Below the pieces are notes generated by a model. The model was given only the letters and a program-made list of their open reading frames with translations. It did no database searches and was not told the DNA's origin. A stretch of 64,000 bases of DNA from CAVQCA01 sp963710815 (GTDB lineage: Bacteria; Pseudomonadota; Gammaproteobacteria; UBA9214), in contig CAVQCA010000076.1 in assembly GCA_963710815.1 (NCBI GenBank), forward strand, positions 122,103-186,102, given 5' to 3'. Positions 50,376 through 58,880 of this stretch are shown here, one piece after another. The position numbers were made by a program, and so were the translations under genes. Each line of letters begins with the position of its first letter. Position 1 is the first letter of the stretch.

Positions 50376-51913
50376 GTGGACGCCATAGGTCTCAGTGTAT
50401 TTTCCCGTCGCATTGATGCCGTCTGCGAGGAGATGGGGGCGGTGCTGCGGCAGGCCGCCTTCTCCACCAACATCAAGGACCGGCTGGATTTCTCCTGCGC
50501 CGTGTTTGACCCGGACGGGCAACTGTGCGCGCAGGCGGCGCATATCCCGGTGCACCTCGGCAGCATGGCGTTCGCCATGCAGGAACTGGTCGGGCGGCGC
50601 GGTGGGCGCCGGGTGACATGCTGGTGGTCAACGATCCCTATCTGGGAGGGACCCACTTGCCCGACGTGACCCTGATCGCTCCGGTGTTTATTGCAAGCGA
50701 GCTGATCGGCTTCGTCGCCAACCGGGCGCACCACGCGGATATCGGCGCGCATACCCCGGGATCGATGCCGGTTTCCCGCACCCTCGAGGAAGAGGGCCTG
50801 GTGATTTCCCCGACGCACCTGCTACGCCGGGGCGAGATGGTCGGTGAGTGTCTGGCGATGATCGTTGCCGCCACGGCCATCCCGGCACAGATGGAAGGTG
50901 ACCTGGCCGCGCAGATCAGCGCCAACCGCGCCGGCGTATTCCGGCTGGTGCGGTTGGCGCAATCACTGGGGGTGGAGTCCTTCCTGGCGGCGCTTGTGGC
51001 GGTGAACGACTATGGCGCACGGTTGGCCGATCAGGCGCTTTCCGCCATTCCTGAGGGCAGCTATTGTTTCTCCGATGTGATGGATGATGACGGTATGGGT
51101 AACTGCGACATTGTGATCCAGCTGGCGCTGCACGTCGGGAAGGGCGGCATCGATGTCGATTTCAGCGGGACGGCCGCGCAGGTAGAGGGCAATATCAACT
51201 GCCCGCTCTCGGTCGCGGCGGCCGGTGTGTACTACGTGTTCCGCTGTCTCATGCCGACATATACCCCGGCCTGCGCCGGCAGCTTTCGCGCCATCCGCCT
51301 GCATGCGCCACAGGGATGTCTGTTGAACGCCCGGCGCCCGGCGGCGGTGGCGGCCGGCAACGTGGAGACCAGCAGCCGGGTGGTGGACGTGGTGATGGGC
51401 GCACTGGCGCAGGCCATTCCGGAGCGCATCCCGGCCGCCAGTCAGGGCACCATGAACAATCTGGCGATGGGCGCGCGCAACGACGGCCGTGCCTGGGACT
51501 ATTACGAAACCCTCGGCGGCGGCATGGGTGCCGGGTGCCGTTATTCCGGGCTGGACGCGGTACAGTCGCACATGACCAATACCCGCAACACCCCGATCGA
51601 GGTGCTGGAGATGAATTTCCCGCTGCGCGTGCGACGTTACCAGCTGCGCGACGATTCCGGCGGCGCCGGCCGGCATCGCGGCGGAGACGGCATGCTGCGT
51701 GAATACGAATTCCTCGAACCGGCCACGGTGACCCTGCTGACCGAACGTCGTAGCCATCGCCCCTGGGGTCTGGCCGGCGGCGGTGCAGGCGCCGCGGGTG
51801 AGAACTGGCGTGGCGATGAACGTCTGCCGGCGAAGACCAGCTTCGACGTCACGGCGGGTGAGCGCCTTACCATCGCCACGCCGGGCGGCGGTGGCTGGGG
51901 CGAAACCAGGTAG
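50376..51913 (+). pseudogene. hydantoinase B/oxoprolinase-type protein, frameshifted
   Basis: HyuB family enzymes cleave hydantoins or oxoproline rings, usually with a HyuA partner. A GTG start at 50376 follows GGAGGAGG: MDAIGLSVFSRRIDAVCEEM, VLRQAAFSTNIKDRLDFSCA, QAAHIPVHLGSMAFAMQELV. The frame is lost around 50595-50610 (first frame ends at 50669) and the match resumes one frame over with WAPGDMLVVNDPYLGGTHLP, running to 51913 with HHADIGAHTPGSMPVSRT, GTAAQVEGNINCPLSVAAAG and ATPGGGGWGETR. The change equals one lost base (or two gained). Both halves are intact otherwise. No hyuA gene is adjacent, so the partner is missing from the window. Confidence 0.87.
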
Positions 51914-52085
51914 TGTCCATCCATAAACACCGTTTTCACCGCAGAGACGCACGACTGCATGGATGCAGGAGTTAGAGCAATGCACGGAGCAATTGCCGGA
52001 AGGACGCAGAGAAATTCTTTAATGTAAACAATTAAACACTTCGCGTTCTTTGCGTCTCTGCGGTGAGTATATTTTTTATGGATGG
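51914..52085. repeat. family-1 palindromic repeat, copy B
   Basis: Begins at the base after the hyuB stop (TAG). Outer ends CCATCCATAAA and TTTATGGATGG are inverted; inner arms TCACCGCAGAGACGC and GCGTCTCTGCGGTGA (52052-52066). Same internal block as copy A. Confidence 0.88.
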
Positions 52086-52178
52086 TCACCAGGTACCCTT
52101 GGCCAGGTGGTTGCGCTACAGTGTGCGGCGCTTGTGCTGTAGCGCATTGATAAACGGCATGGATAACGGGATGGACTC

Positions 52179-52520
52179 ATGAAGACGCTGTTGCAGGTTC
52201 TGCTTCTGCTCATTGCCGGTGTCCTGCTCGCCGGTTGCACCGCTCTGGTTGTGGGTGGCGCCCCGGCGGGTGGTCACGATACGGCGGCCCGCAGCGGCGC
52301 GGAGACCTCCCGTGACGCCGCGATTACCTCCTCGATCAATTCACGCTTCGTTCATGACAGCGAGGTGGACGCCCTGGCCATCCGGGTGACGACCCGGCAG
52401 GGCGTGGTTACCCTGCAGGGTTCGGTCAGGAGCCAGGCCGCCGCCGCGCGCGCCGTTCAACTGGCCCGTTCGACACCGAATGTGCGGCGGGTGGTGTCGC
52501 GACTGACGGTCACGCCCTGA
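52179..52520 (+). CDS. BON-domain lipoprotein
   Basis: 113 residues. Lipoprotein signal MKTLLQVLLLLIAGVLLAGC with lipidated Cys20. A single BON domain (about residues 46-112) contains DAAITSSINSRFVHDSEVDA, IRVTTRQGVVTLQGSVRSQA and STPNVRRVVSRLTV. BON proteins of the OsmY/DolP type bind membrane lipid and support envelope integrity. Between copy B of the repeat and the NAGGN amidotransferase gene; osmotic or envelope stress is a plausible shared theme, but only by inference. Confidence 0.92.
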   Translation: MKTLLQVLLLLIAGVLLAGCTALVVGGAPAGGHDTAARSGAETSRDAAITSSINSRFVHDSEVDALAIRVTTRQGVVTLQGSVRSQAAAARAVQLARSTPNVRRVVSRLTVTP

Positions 52521-52565
52521 CCGTCCTTCCGCCAACGCTTAAACGTTTCCACGGGGACCGGATAC

Positions 52566-54360
52566 ATGTGTGGCATATGCGGTGAACTGCGCTTCGATGC
52601 AACATCTCCGGATCAGCAAACGATCCTGGCGATGATGGCGAGGCTTGAACGGCGCGGGCCGGATGCGGCGGGGCATTACCTCGATGCGCCGGTTGCACTG
52701 GGACATCGCCGGCTGGCGGTCATCGATCTGTCGGAGCGTTCCAATCAGCCGCTGGTCGACCGGGAACTTGGCCTGGTGCTGGTGTTTAACGGCACCATCT
52801 ACAACTACCCGGAGCTGCGGCAGCAGCTGATCAGCCATGGGTTATCGGTTCTTTTCTGACGGGGACAGCGAGGTCATTCTCAAGGCCTATGCTCATTGGG
52901 GCGAGGACTGTCCACGCTATCTGCACGGTATGTTCGCCTTCGCGATCTGGGACACGAAGGCGCGCAACCTGTTCCTGGCGCGTGACCGCATGGGCATCAA
53001 GCCGCTGTATTACAGCCAGACGCGTGAGTGTCTGCGCTTTGCCTCCACCAGTCAGGCGCTGCTCGCCGCCGGAGGCGTCGATACCCGCATTGACCCGGTG
53101 GCCCTGCACCATCACCTGACCCTGCATGCCGTGGTGCCGGCGCCGCGGACCCTGTTGCGCGGGCTGCGCAAACTCCCGCCCGGACACAGCCTCACTATCG
53201 GCCCGGATGGCCGCCGACGTTTGCGGCGTTACTGGCAGCTGGCATGTCCGGAGCAGGTTCACGCGCTGACCGAGTGGGAATGGGCGGAGGCTGTGCGGGA
53301 GGCCCTGATCCGCGCCGTGAAACGGCGCCGGACGATTGCCGACGTGCCGGTCGGCGTGCTGCTCTCCGGTGGGCTGGATTCCAGCCTGCTGGTTGCCCTG
53401 CTCGCGCAGGCCGGCGGTGGCGACCTGTTCACCTTCTCGGTGGGATTCGAGGACCATCCGCATGAGAAGGGCAGTGAATTCGAATACTCGGACCAGGTCG
53501 CCGGCCGCTATGGCACCCGGCATCAGCGCTTTTCCATTCCCAACAGTGAAGTGCTCGCCCGCCTGCCGGAAGCCGTGGACAATATGGCCGAACCCATGGT
53601 CGGGCAGGATGCCGTGGCGTTCTACCTGCTCGGTGAGCGGGTCGCGCGGGAAGTCAAGGTGGTGCAGAGCGGGCAGGGGGCCGACGAGGTATTCGGCGGC
53701 TATTTCTGGTATCCGCAGATGCAGGCGGCCGCCGGCAGCGACATCGAGCGCTTCCGGCCGTTGTATTTCGACCGCAGCCACGAGGAGCTGCTGGAGACGG
53801 TTACCTCGGCCTATCACGGGCCCGACTACACCTCGCCGCGGGTTGCCGAGGGGTTGAAGGCGATGGGTATGGACAGCTTTCTGAACCGCGTGCTGGCGTT
53901 TGACGTGACCACGCTGATCGTCGATGACCCGGTCAAGCGAGTGGATAACATGACCATGGCGTGGGGACTGGAGGCGCGGGTGCCGTTTCTCGACCACGAA
54001 CTGGTCGAACTGGCCATCCAGATCCCTCCCGACATCAAGCTGAAATCCGGCGGCAAGCACCTGTTGAAACTGATCGCGCGCGGTCTGCTCCCGGACAGTG
54101 TCATCGATCGCCCCAAGGGTTACTTCCCGGTGCCGGCGCTGAAATTCATCCGCGGCGAGGTGCTGGAATTCGTGCGCGGGGTGCTGGATTCCGACGCCGC
54201 ACGCGATCGCGGCCTGCTGGAGCGCCGCACCATCGACCGGCTGCTGCAGCACCCGGAGCAGCATCACACGCCGATCCTGGGCAGCAAGCTCTGGCATGTC
54301 GCACTGCTGGAATTCTGGCTGCAGCGCAACGTGGATGCTGCCTGGCGTCTATCCGTATAG
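52566..54360 (+). pseudogene. N-acetylglutaminylglutamine amidotransferase (asparagine synthase family), frameshifted
   Basis: Makes the amide of the osmolyte NAGGN from its dipeptide precursor. MCGICGELRFDATSPDQQTI gives the N-terminal Cys2 of the glutaminase domain, then LGHRRLAVIDLSERSNQPLV. The frame breaks at GGG near 52838-52841: the first frame ends at 52859, and the second continues GYRFFSDGDSEVILKAYAHW to 54360. One extra G explains it. The synthetase domain is intact: VGVLLSGGLDSSLLVALLAQ (PP-loop), VKVVQSGQGADEVFGGYFWY, VDDPVKRVDNMTMAWGLEAR, RPKGYFPVPALKFIRG. The HAVVPAPRTLLRGLRKLPPG style is that of the NAGGN subgroup. The partner synthetase (ngg) is not next to it. Confidence 0.88.
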
Positions 54361-54367
54361 AATAAAC

Positions 54368-54558
54368 TCACCGCAAAGGCGCAAAGAACGCAAAGAAAAA
54401 TATCAAGGTTCCCAAAAAATATTGAAGTATCTCCTGTAGAGCGGGCATACCCGAAGGGCACAAGAGCTCGATCCTGCAAGTAGATTCGTTCCGAATTTTT
54501 CGTGGGACCTTAACAAAACAATTTAAATTACTTTGCGTTCTTTGCGCCTTTGCGGTGA
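54368..54558. repeat. family-1 palindromic repeat, copy C
   Basis: Perfect 28-bp inverted arms, 54368-54395 and 54531-54558 (core TCACCGCAAAGGCGCAAAG), starting 8 bases after the amidotransferase stop. The 135-base centre shares a GGGCATACC...AAGGGCA...AGAGC block with copy D. The remainder of the gap to grxD (54559-54733) holds no gene. Confidence 0.9.
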
Positions 54559-54733
54559 ATCCGGTGTTTATGCATGTACGCCATGTCAGGGAACAGGTCG
54601 GTGAGCTCTCCCGCTACACCGTTCCAGGGATACCCATCGTATTTGTGTCTTTTCCCGCGCGCCTGCACTCAGTAAACTGCTGTCATGAACTCATGATCTC
54701 CGGATCAATCATCAATTATCGAGGGTTGCAACG

Positions 54734-55060
54734 ATGGATATACTGGAACGCATCGACCAGGCGGTGAAGGAAAACCCGGTCGTTATTTTTATGAAAGGCT
54801 CTCCGCAGATGCCGCAGTGCGGCTATTCGAGCCGCGCGGCGCAGGCCCTGATGGCCTGCGGCGAGGCGTTCGCCCACGTCAATGTCCTTGCCGATCCGGA
54901 GGTTTTCGAGAACCTGCCGCGCTATGCCAACTGGCCGACCTTCCCGCAGATCTATATCGACGGTGAGCTGATCGGCGGCTGCGACATCACCCTCGAGCTC
55001 TACCAGAAGGGGGAACTGCAGAAAATGGTGAAGGCGGCGGTCGAGAAGGGCGCGGCCTAG
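54734..55060 (+). CDS. grxD: monothiol glutaredoxin (Grx4/GrxD type)
   Basis: 108-residue protein that binds and delivers [2Fe-2S] clusters with glutathione. MDILERIDQAVKENPVVIFM, then MKGSPQMPQCGYSSRAAQAL with the single active Cys29. The usual CGFS is CGYS here, a conservative change. WPTFPQIYIDGELIGGCDIT is the typical TxP/GGxD part. GrxD partners with BolA; none is visible. The stop codon abuts a repeat copy. Confidence 0.95.
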   Translation: MDILERIDQAVKENPVVIFMKGSPQMPQCGYSSRAAQALMACGEAFAHVNVLADPEVFENLPRYANWPTFPQIYIDGELIGGCDITLELYQKGELQKMVKAAVEKGAA

Positions 55061-55275
55061 CGTTCGACCATAAACCCTGTTTTCACCGCAAAGACGCAAA
55101 GATCGCAAAGAAACGCAAAGCCGTTAACTTATTAAGAGCCCTTCGAAATATTCAATTTCAATTGATTGCAGGGCGGGCATACCAAAGGGCAAGAGCCCGC
55201 TCCTGCAGGAAAAAATCTCTATTTTTTGGTTTTCCCTTAATGGGTTCCTTTGCGATCTTTGCGTCTTTGCGGTGA
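55061..55275. repeat. family-1 palindromic repeat, copy D
   Basis: Perfect 28-bp inverted arms, 55083-55110 and 55248-55275 (core TCACCGCAAAGACGCAAAG), with a left tail CGTTCGACCATAAACCCTG that begins immediately after the grxD stop. Internal block shared with copy C. Confidence 0.9.
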
Positions 55276-55316
55276 GTTAATTTCTATTGCTTTGTGGTTG
55301 CCGGACGAAGTGGCGG

Positions 55317-55871
55317 TCAGTTCGCCTCGAGTTTTAACAGCTCATCCAGTATCTTCACCATCAGCTGCTGTCCCTTGCCGGACATGTTCTCGCTGAGTTT
55401 GTCCGCATCGCGTTCGCCCTCCACCAGCGGCCGGATACGCCCTGCCAGGATGCCCATGTCGCCGCCCGCCGCCAGCATCTGCTTGGCCATGTTGGCGACC
55501 AGCTGCAGGGCGTGCGCATTGCCCCGGCGCGAGGCATGGATCAGGCTGGCGATGCCGGGGGCCGCCATGCTGGAGTCGAAATCGGCCTCCAGATCGGGCA
55601 GCGTGCTCGGGTCCTGCAGCCCCTTCAGGATGGCCTCCACGATGACCCGGTCTTCATCGTCCAGACCCAGCATCACGGATTCATCACGCCGGCCCGCCAT
55701 GATGTCGCGGATCGCGGTGACCAGTTGGGTCCAGTCATTTTCCTGCGCCTGGCGCAGCACCTCCTCCAGGTCCGGAATCGAGCCGGGGTTGTTGCAGTGC
55801 AGGACCACACGGTGTATCAGTCCCGCATGGGACTGCAGGATCTGCTCATTCAGGTCGGGTGTATCTGCCAT
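55317..55871 (-). CDS. conserved hypothetical acidic helical protein
   Basis: 184 residues, start MADTPDLNEQILQSHAGLIH with GGAG upstream. Predicted almost wholly helical, acidic, soluble: NPGSIPDLEEVLRQAQENDW, TAIRDIMAGRRDESVMLGLD, RVIVEAILKGLQDPSTLPDL, MAKQMLAAGGDMGILAGRIR, GKGQQLMVKILDELLKLEAN. I do not recognise a family with certainty. It follows rnt by 16 bases on the same strand, so cotranscription is likely. Confidence 0.75.
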   Translation of the reverse strand: MADTPDLNEQILQSHAGLIHRVVLHCNNPGSIPDLEEVLRQAQENDWTQLVTAIRDIMAGRRDESVMLGLDDEDRVIVEAILKGLQDPSTLPDLEADFDSSMAAPGIASLIHASRRGNAHALQLVANMAKQMLAAGGDMGILAGRIRPLVEGERDADKLSENMSGKGQQLMVKILDELLKLEAN

Positions 55872-55887
55872 GGTGTGTTGCTCCGGG

Positions 55888-56538
55888 TTAAATGGCCTGT
55901 GACTGCAGCGGGACCTTCTCCCCGCTGATTTCGTTCCAGCGGTTGAGGATGGCGCAGAACAGATCGGCGGTCCGCTCGGTGTCATAGACGGCGGAATGCG
56001 CCCGTTCACTGTCCCACTCGATACCCGCCGCCTGTACCGCGCGCGCCAGTACCGTCTGTCCGTAGGCCAGTCCGGCCAGACTGACGGTATCGAAGGTGCT
56101 GAACGGATGAAACGGGTTGCGCTTGATGCCGGTGCGCTGCACGGCCGCATTCAGAAAGGAAAGGTCGAAGAAGGAATTATGGCCTACCAGGATGGCGCGC
56201 TTGCAGCCGCCTTCCTTGATGGCCCGACGCACGGGCTTGAAAATGCTCTCGAGCGCCTCGTATTCGGGTTTCGCCATACGGAACGGGTGATAGGGATCGA
56301 TGCCGTTGAATCGCAGTGATTCCTCGTCCAGGTTGGCGCCGGGAAAGGGCTGGACGTGGCAGGAGAAGGTCTCCTGGCGCGATATTTTCCCGTGCTCATC
56401 CATGTCAAGCGTCACTGCCGCGATTTCCAGCAGGGCGTCGCGCTTGGCGTTGAAGCCGGCGGTCTCGACATCGACGACGACGGGGAGAAATCCACGAAAA
56501 CGTTGTGAGATGGGAGGTTTCTGGTCAGAATCATTCAT
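55888..56538 (-). CDS. rnt: ribonuclease T
   Basis: DEDD-family 3'-5' exoribonuclease that trims tRNA and other stable RNA ends. 216 residues from ATG 56538 (MNDSDQKPPISQRFRGFLPV); longer upstream starts are unconserved. Catalytic acidic residues in VVVDVETAGFNAKRDALLEI; the ETFSCHVQPFPGANLDEESL and NGIDPYHPFRMAKPEYEALE blocks are RNase T-specific; AILVGHNSFFDLSFLNAAVQ and ERAHSAVYDTERTADLFCAI finish the site. Operon with the hypothetical gene downstream. Confidence 0.96.
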   Translation of the reverse strand: MNDSDQKPPISQRFRGFLPVVVDVETAGFNAKRDALLEIAAVTLDMDEHGKISRQETFSCHVQPFPGANLDEESLRFNGIDPYHPFRMAKPEYEALESIFKPVRRAIKEGGCKRAILVGHNSFFDLSFLNAAVQRTGIKRNPFHPFSTFDTVSLAGLAYGQTVLARAVQAAGIEWDSERAHSAVYDTERTADLFCAILNRWNEISGEKVPLQSQAI

Positions 56539-56621
56539 TGCAGAAGCATACCCAATCAACCGTGGTTTTGCGACGTTGCCGGCAGGTAAAGGCAACGAAC
56601 GGTGCAATTGATTGGTTAGAC

Positions 56622-56736
56622 AGTGTTCAACCATAAACACCGTTTTCACCGCAAAGACGCAAAGTGCGCAGAGAAATTCTTTAACGAAAACAAGTATCCG
56701 ACTTTGCGTCCCTGGTGGTTTCACGGTGAATTTGTC
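56622..56736. repeat. family-1 palindromic repeat, copy E (imperfect)
   Basis: Left tail GTGTTCAACCATAAACACC, arm TCACCGCAAAGACGCAAAG from 56646; the right arm (ACTTTGCGTCCCTGGTGGTT then TCACGGTGA, 56701-56729) has an insertion and mismatches. Lies between divergent rnt and the TraB-type gene. Confidence 0.75.
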
Positions 56737-56812
56737 CGTAATGTATGAACTGGACAGGGTGATGCAGACTGCAGGCCGAATAACGACGTATCGTTCAGGA
56801 ATTGGAGGTCGA

Positions 56813-57712
56813 ATGGCGGGGACAAATTATTTCAGTCGAATTCTCCGATTGTACGTTGTATGTCTGGGCGTGCTGTTCGCTCAGGCGCTCGCGGCGGCGC
56901 TGCCGTCGACGGGTCCTGCGCACGGGCTGCTCTGGGAGATCGGTGGCACGGATTCGCCACCCAGTTATCTGTTCGGCACCATGCACTCCGAGGACCCCGG
57001 CGTTATCAAGCTTTCACCGGCCGTGGAGCGCGCCTTCACCGGGAGTCGTCAGGTGATACTCGAGGTGAAGCTGGATCCCGACGCCCTGGTCGCCGGCAGC
57101 ACCGCCATGCTGATGACGGACGGTAGACGGTTGCCGCAGATTGTCGGTAAACCCCTGTTCGAGCAGACGGTCTCCGCCCTGCAGTCCCGCGGTATCCCCG
57201 AAGCAGTGGCAGAGATCATGAAGCCCTGGGCGGCGGCTACCGCGCTGTCCATGCCGGCGCCCGTGACCGGTCAGGTGCTGGATATGGTGTTGTACCAGCG
57301 GGCGCAACAGGCGGGCAAGCCGCTCCACGGGCTGGAGACGGTGGCCGAGCAGCTGGCGGTGTTCGAGGGGCTGCCGCTTGATGATCAGGTGGCCCTCCTC
57401 AGGGATGCCGTCGAACAGTTTGCCGACAGCGACGCCATGCAGGCCGAGTTGCTCGCGGATTACAAGCGACAGGATCTCGCGGCCATGATGGCGGTCAACG
57501 AGGCGGCGATGGCAAGCGGCGACCAGCGCCTGGCCAGGGAATTCCAGCGCCGTTTGATCGTGGATCGCAACCAGCGCATGGCCGAACGTATGGAACCCTG
57601 GCTGCAGCAGGGCGGGGCGTTTATCGCGGTCGGCGCCCTGCACCTGCCCGGTGAACAGGGCTTGCTCAGGCTGCTCGAACAGCGGGGTTATTCACTCAGG
57701 TCTGTTAAATAG
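56813..57712 (+). CDS. TraB/GumN family protein
   Basis: 299 residues, start MAGTNYFSRILRLYVVCLGV after GGAGG; a hydrophobic segment and Ala-rich cleavage region (LFAQALAAALPS) indicate export. TraB/GumN features: SYLFGTMHSEDPGVIKLSPA (GTxH motif), the HGLETVAEQLAVFEGLPLDD block (GLE motif), and GGAFIAVGALHLPGEQGLLR LL-type C-terminus with the GAxHLxG motif. The fold resembles erythromycin-esterase/TIKI peptidases; substrate unknown. Its stop codon abuts a repeat copy. Confidence 0.93.
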   Translation: MAGTNYFSRILRLYVVCLGVLFAQALAAALPSTGPAHGLLWEIGGTDSPPSYLFGTMHSEDPGVIKLSPAVERAFTGSRQVILEVKLDPDALVAGSTAMLMTDGRRLPQIVGKPLFEQTVSALQSRGIPEAVAEIMKPWAAATALSMPAPVTGQVLDMVLYQRAQQAGKPLHGLETVAEQLAVFEGLPLDDQVALLRDAVEQFADSDAMQAELLADYKRQDLAAMMAVNEAAMASGDQRLAREFQRRLIVDRNQRMAERMEPWLQQGGAFIAVGALHLPGEQGLLRLLEQRGYSLRSVK

Positions 57713-57809
57713 TGTCTATCCAGAAATAATGGACTTACCGCAAAGACGCAAAAGTGTTTTATTGTTTTCATTAAAGGACTTCTTTGCGTACTTTGCGTCT
57801 TTGCGGTGA
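57713..57809. repeat. family-1 palindromic repeat, copy F (short)
   Basis: TGTCTATCCAGAAATAATGG begins right after the TraB-type stop. Arms TACCGCAAAGACGCAAAAG (from 57736) and CTTTGCGTCTTTGCGGTGA (to 57809) enclose a short AT-rich centre. It separates two convergent genes. Confidence 0.85.
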
Positions 57810-57832
57810 AAATGGCGTTGTGGATATGAATC

Positions 57833-58880
57833 CTAAGTATCGAGCCCGGAATCCCTGAGTCGCCAGGATAGCGTCTCCCCGGCGAACAGCGGGATGACGC
57901 GGCTATCGCCCAGCGGGTAGTGATCCGGCACCCGCCAGTCCACCTTTTCCAGGGTGATGGATGCCGTGTTGTACGGCAGGCCGTAAAAATCGGCGCCGAA
58001 ACGTGCGGCGAATCCTTCCAGCCGATCGAGCGCCTGTGCTTCCTCGAAGACCCGGGCATAAAGCTCCAGCGCGGCATGGGCCGTGTAGATACCGGCGCAG
58101 CCGCAGGCGGTCTCCTTGCGTTCCCTGGCATGCGGCGCGCTGTCCGTGCCCAGAAAGAACTTCCCGCTGCCGCCAGTGGCGGCTTCAATCAGGGCGAGGC
58201 GGTGCGTCTCCCGCTTGAGCACCGGCAGGCAGTAGGCGTGCGGGCGGATGCCGCCGGCGAACATGGCGTTGCGGTTGAGCAGCAGGTGATGCGCGGTGAG
58301 GGTCGCGGCCACCGTCTCGGGCATGGCCTCGACGAAATCGATGCCCTCACGCGTGGTGACGTGTTCCAGCACCACCTTGAGCGCCGGGAAGCGTGCGCAG
58401 AGCGGTTGCAGCAATCGTTCGATGAACACCGCCTCGCGGTCGAAGACATCGACGTCGGGGTCGGTGACCTCGGCATGCACCAGCAGCGGCAGACCGCAAT
58501 CCTCCATGGCCTCGAGCGCGGCATAGGTTCGGGTGATATCGGTGACCCCGGCATCGGAGTGGGTGGTCGCACCGGCCGGGTAGAACTTGACGGCATGGAT
58601 ATGGCCGCTCTGCCGTGGCACGGGTGATTTCCTCCGCCGGGGTGTTGTCCGTCAGGTACAGGGTCATCAGCGGATTGAAGTCGCCGCCCGGCGGTACCGC
58701 GGCGAGGATGCGCTGCCGGTAGGCGAGCGCCTGTGCCGTGGTGACGACCGGCGGTTTCAGATTGGGCATGACGATGGCGCGGGCGAAACGGCGCGCCGTG
58801 TGGGGCACCACCGAGGCGAGGGCGGCGCCGTCGCGCAGGTGCAGGTGCCAGTCGTCCGGTCGGGTGAGCGTCAGCTCCAC
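57833..58880 (-). pseudogene. pyrC: dihydroorotase (class II), frameshifted
   Basis: Zinc enzyme of pyrimidine synthesis. From GTG 58880: VELTLTRPDDWHLHLRDGAA (zinc-binding HLHLRD), FARAIVMPNLKPPVVTTAQA, TLYLTDNTPAEEITRA. The frame breaks near 58618 and resumes as RQSGHIHAVKFYPAGATTHS (carbamylated Lys), LLVHAEVTDPDVDVFDREAV, KVVLEHVTTREGIDFV, GKFFLGTDSAPH and ends at 57833. One extra base (GCCACGG for GCCCGG) accounts for it. The start overlaps the end of the M17 peptidase gene by 10 bases. As the enzyme is usually needed for de novo pyrimidine synthesis, sequence error is a serious possibility. Confidence 0.9.

Noticed and set aside
50084..57809. Possible CRISPR array made of the recurring CACCGCAAAGACGC units
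   Set aside because: Units are inverted pairs spaced irregularly by hundreds of bases to kilobases with genes between them, and no cas gene is present.
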